A stretch of 64,000 bases of DNA from assembly GCA_018436095.1 (NCBI GenBank), contig JAHDMJ010000008.1, positions 1-64,000 of the forward strand, read 5' to 3'. This DNA is from Clostridia bacterium (GTDB lineage: Bacteria; Bacillota; Peptococcia; DRI-13; UBA5745). Below, piece after piece: positions 61,519 through 64,000 of the stretch (position 1 is the stretch's first letter; every line of letters starts with the position of its first letter). The notes under the pieces are model-generated. The model searched no databases. It saw nothing but the letters and a program-made list of their open reading frames with translations, and was not told the origin of the DNA. Made by a program: the position numbers and the translations under genes.

Positions 61519-61866
61519 GTGGAATTTAGCACTTTTGGCTCCATTATGGGCGCAGTTATTTTCGTTATCCTGATTTTTGTAGCGGCTTACTACGTTACAA
61601 AGCTTATTGGCAAGGGTTATATGGGAATGGGTGCTGCCGCAAAGGAAATGACCGTCATTGACAAATTGGCCCTTGGTCATGACCGCTTCTTGCTGATTGT
61701 GCGCATTAGCGAAAAAACTCTGCTCCTTGGTGTGACGCCCCAGCATATTGAAACCCTGGCGGAGTTGGATGGCCAGCAATTTAGCGGTCTGACGGCAGCC
61801 CAGGGAAATGCAGACTTTTTTACTTTATTTAAAGACCGGCTGCAAAAACGGTCAGATCATGATTGA
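61519..61866 (+). CDS. fliO: Flagellar biosynthetic protein FliO/FliZ
   Basis: 115 residues: one membrane helix (SIMGAVIFVILIFVAAYYVT) near the N-terminus and a small cytoplasmic domain with IDKLALGHDRFLLIVRISEK of the FliO family. It helps FliP assemble. GTG 61519 follows GGGAGGGG at eight bases; the longer frame has no ribosome site. Confidence 0.85.
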   Translation: MEFSTFGSIMGAVIFVILIFVAAYYVTKLIGKGYMGMGAAAKEMTVIDKLALGHDRFLLIVRISEKTLLLGVTPQHIETLAELDGQQFSGLTAAQGNADFFTLFKDRLQKRSDHD

Positions 61867-61897
61867 GAAAAAGGGGACTTCTCGGAAGGGTATGGTA

Positions 61898-62683
61898 ATG
61901 AGGGAACGAGCAGGAGTTAAGGTTAAGGCAGCTGTCTTTTTTCTTGTAATAATTCTGGGCCTTGGGATTATGGTGAACGGTCATTCCAGCCTTCAGGCAG
62001 CCTCCCTCAATATCGACTTTGGCTCAGGCGGGCAGGAAGGGGCTCTAGGACCGCTGCAAATGCTGTTTTTTCTTACGTTGATCACTCTGGCGCCCTCCAT
62101 CCTGATCATGCTGACTAGCTTTACCAGGATTATCATTGTTTTTTCCTTTTTGCGCAACGCCATCGGCTTGCAGCAGACGCCGCCCAACCAAGTGATTATA
62201 GGATTGGCCTTGTTTCTTTCTTTGTTTATAATGTGGCCGGTGCTGGACGAGATTAATGAAACGGCCCTGCAGCCCTTTATGGCGGGAACCATCAGCCAGG
62301 CGGAATGCCTGGACAATATGGAGGAGCCTCTTAAAATTTTCATGTTAAAACAAACAAAAGCTCCCGAGCTGAATCTGTTTTTATCTTTAGCAGGTGAAGA
62401 AAGCCTGACTGAGGAGTTGAGGCCTGAGCTGTTGGAGAACCTGGGCATGCGGATTGTCATACCGGCTTTTATCACCAGCGAGCTAAAACGGGCCTTCATT
62501 ATGGGTTTTTTGTTATTTATCCCTTTTCTGGTTATCGATATGATTGTTGCCAGTACGCTGATGTCCATGGGCATGGTGATGCTGCCGCCGTCAATGATAT
62601 CCCTGCCTTTTAAGCTGATGCTTTTTGTGGTGGTGGATGGCTGGAGCTTGCTGATGGAAACCCTGGTTAAGAGTTTTCATTAG
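61898..62683 (+). CDS. fliP: Flagellar export channel protein FliP
   Basis: 261 residues. Signal-like first helix, then LTLITLAPSILIMLTSFTRI, IGLALFLSLFIMWPVLDEIN, and AFIMGFLLFIPFLVIDMIVA, all FliP signatures. ATG 61898 has GGAAGGG at seven bases; an ATG at 61859 inside fliO lacks one. Core of the export gate. Confidence 0.95.
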   Translation: MRERAGVKVKAAVFFLVIILGLGIMVNGHSSLQAASLNIDFGSGGQEGALGPLQMLFFLTLITLAPSILIMLTSFTRIIIVFSFLRNAIGLQQTPPNQVIIGLALFLSLFIMWPVLDEINETALQPFMAGTISQAECLDNMEEPLKIFMLKQTKAPELNLFLSLAGEESLTEELRPELLENLGMRIVIPAFITSELKRAFIMGFLLFIPFLVIDMIVASTLMSMGMVMLPPSMISLPFKLMLFVVVDGWSLLMETLVKSFH

Positions 62684-62727
62684 CTGCCGGCGGAATGTAG
62701 AAAGAAATTTACAGAAAGGAGAGCAAA

Positions 62728-62991
62728 ATGGCTCAAGGTGATGTGATAAGTATCCTGCGGGAAGCCTTATGGACGATTATGAAGCTGGCCGCCCCTTTAT
62801 TGCTGACCAGCCTGACCCTGGGTTTGATTATCGCTGTTTTCCAGGCTGCCACCCAGATTCATGAGCAAACCTTGACCTTTGTGCCGAAAATCCTGGCCAT
62901 CGCTCTTCTGATGATTCTGATCGGGCCCTGGATGATGACGAATTTAACGGACTTTTTTATGTATATCTGCATGCAGATGCTTGAGATTTAA
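62728..62991 (+). CDS. fliQ: Flagellar export channel protein FliQ
   Basis: 87 residues with two membrane helices and the FliQ sequence GLIIAVFQAATQIHEQTLTF VPKIL (signature split here). AAAGGAG precedes ATG. Stop codon is directly followed by the fliR ATG. Confidence 0.95.
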   Translation: MAQGDVISILREALWTIMKLAAPLLLTSLTLGLIIAVFQAATQIHEQTLTFVPKILAIALLMILIGPWMMTNLTDFFMYICMQMLEI

Positions 62992-63768
62992 ATGATGACC
63001 TGGGAATTTACGTACAATCAACTGATGGTGTATATTCTGGTTTTTTGCCGGATGGTGGGGGTGCTGGGTTTCAACCCAATATTGTCCCGCCGTAATGTGC
63101 CCACCCAGTTTACCATGGCCCTGTGCCTGGGATTATCCTTGCTGATCAGCCCCGGCTTAATGGCAACCATGAGGCCTGTCACCAACACCTTATCTCTAGT
63201 GATGGGTATTGGGGCGGAACTTCTGGTGGGCCTGGTCTGGGGGCTGATTTTCCAAACCTTTTACTTTATGCTTTTTATGGCCGGCGATGTTATCGATATG
63301 GGTTTAGGCTTATCCATGGCCAAGGTCTTTGACCGTAATGCCAATATTCAAATGTCCTTATCCGGTAATCTCTTTAACCTGATTTTTGTCTTATTTCTTT
63401 TTGTCACCAACAGCCACCTGGTATTGATTCGTTTAGCTGCAGCTTCCTATGAAATTGTGGGTTTAGGCGGAGCTGTCTTAAATACGAATTTAAGCCTTTT
63501 TATGATTGACATGTTTTTGCAGGCATTTTCTTTAGCTATTCGTCTCGTTTTGCCTTTTGTGGCAGCTTCCTTTACCGTAGAAATTACCATGGGTATATTG
63601 ATGAAGCTGGTGCCCCAGATCAATGTGTTTTCTATTCATTTTCAAATGAAGGTAATTATGGGATTAATCCTGCTTTTTGTTTTCTCTTTGCCGGTCAGCG
63701 GCTTTATTGATAATTATATTGACATTATTTTTCAGCAGATGGAACGAGCCCTTTCTGTCCTGGGCTAA
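62992..63768 (+). CDS. fliR: Flagellar export channel protein FliR
   Basis: 258 residues, about six membrane helices, with FCRMVGVLGFNPILSRRNVP and MAGDVIDMGLGLSMAKVFD of FliR. Completes the FliPQR gate. Start ATG touches the fliQ stop; ATG 62995 is equally possible. Confidence 0.95.
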   Translation: MMTWEFTYNQLMVYILVFCRMVGVLGFNPILSRRNVPTQFTMALCLGLSLLISPGLMATMRPVTNTLSLVMGIGAELLVGLVWGLIFQTFYFMLFMAGDVIDMGLGLSMAKVFDRNANIQMSLSGNLFNLIFVLFLFVTNSHLVLIRLAAASYEIVGLGGAVLNTNLSLFMIDMFLQAFSLAIRLVLPFVAASFTVEITMGILMKLVPQINVFSIHFQMKVIMGLILLFVFSLPVSGFIDNYIDIIFQQMERALSVLG

Positions 63769-63799
63769 AATTTGAGCCGGCAAAAGGGGGGAGAGCCTG

Positions 63800-64000
63800 A
63801 TGGCTGGCGAAAAAACCGAAAAAGCAACCCCAAAACGAAAGCAGGAGGAGCGAAAAAAAGGTAATGTTCTGATGAGCAGGGAAGTCAATGTGATTTTTTC
63901 CTTGCTGACCATCTTTTTCGCCCTCCGGATCATGGGCCCCGGAATTTATACAAGCTTGCAACAGTATATCAGGGAGTATTTCTCTATGGGCTCTTGGGTA
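63800..64000 (+). CDS. flhB: Flagellar export switch protein FlhB, cut by window end
   Basis: The first 67 codons only: MAGEKTEKATPKRKQEERKK, then GNVLMSREVN and the first membrane helix. This is the typical FlhB/SctU opening. GGGGGGAG lies six bases before ATG. The NPTH cleavage region lies outside the window. Confidence 0.92.
   Translation, partial: MAGEKTEKATPKRKQEERKKGNVLMSREVNVIFSLLTIFFALRIMGPGIYTSLQQYIREYFSMGSWV

Overview
The window looks like a chromosome segment of a motile, spore-forming, probably anaerobic member of the Bacillota (Clostridia or Negativicutes). The evidence is the Gram-positive-type flagellar operon order with fliY, fliW-csrA and a YviE-type gene, the exosporium-type collagen-like and DUF4183 proteins, many TTG starts behind strong AGGAGG ribosome sites, and CxxC/Fe-S proteins. 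I cannot name the genus from sequence alone. No rRNA, tRNA, CRISPR array or transposase gene is visible.

Layout. 1-582: 5' part of a collagen-like spore-surface protein (minus strand). 780-2483: a MarR regulator and an MFS exporter behind a palindromic operator/promoter. 2453-6084 (minus): PAS-PAS-GGDEF diguanylate cyclase, an Fe-S uracil-DNA glycosylase, an EamA transporter and a YgbA_NO protein. 6203-11330 (minus): a LysR regulator and two tandem copies of a threonine-dehydratase-like/ornithine-cyclodeaminase-like gene pair, each with its own upstream region and hairpin. 11372-17851 (minus): a damaged lipoprotein gene, an Fe-S protein, DUF488, an ICMT-like methyltransferase, a 7TMR-DISM GGDEF protein, an ArsC-like reductase and an SDR. 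18035-22443 (plus): an AT-rich cluster of DUF4183, DUF11-like and two related unknown proteins, probably spore-surface. 22613-26077 (minus): a GAF-HD-GYP phosphodiesterase and RlmD. 26260-33223: GerMN lipoprotein, macrodomain, AEC transporter, then def-fmt-Zn protease-rsmB-rlmN. 33224-33811: a gene-free block of nested repeats. 33812-35003 (minus): comFB and an orphan parA.

35221-64000 (plus) is a large flagellar locus in two transcriptional blocks. The first runs flgM-flgN-flgK-flgL-yviE-fliW-csrA-(chaperone-like)-fliD-fliS-flgB-flgC and ends at a strong terminator (44971-45005). The second runs fliE-F-G-H-I-J-K-flgD-TIGR02530-flgE-flbD-motA-motB-fliM-fliY-cheY-fliO-P-Q-R-flhB (flhB cut by the window end). 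It starts from a near-consensus sigma-A promoter preceded by three 11-bp-spaced GGTCAC repeats, which look like sites for an OmpR/PhoB-type activator. GCGATAAT boxes upstream of flgM and fliD suggest sigma-28 control of late genes. FlgM (anti-sigma-28) and FliW/CsrA would provide the usual checkpoints, but no flagellin gene is present.

The most interesting points are: the duplicated dehydratase/OCD pair, which could dehydrate a beta-hydroxy amino acid and reduce the imine; the direct-repeat activator site in front of fliE; hairpins on both sides of flgE; oversized or modified flagellar proteins (FlgD with an FnIII domain, FlgE with tandem domains, FliY with an 18-bp-repeat linker, 955-residue FliD); a family of intergenic repeats; and a c-di-GMP set of two GGDEF proteins, one HD-GYP protein and a ComFB.
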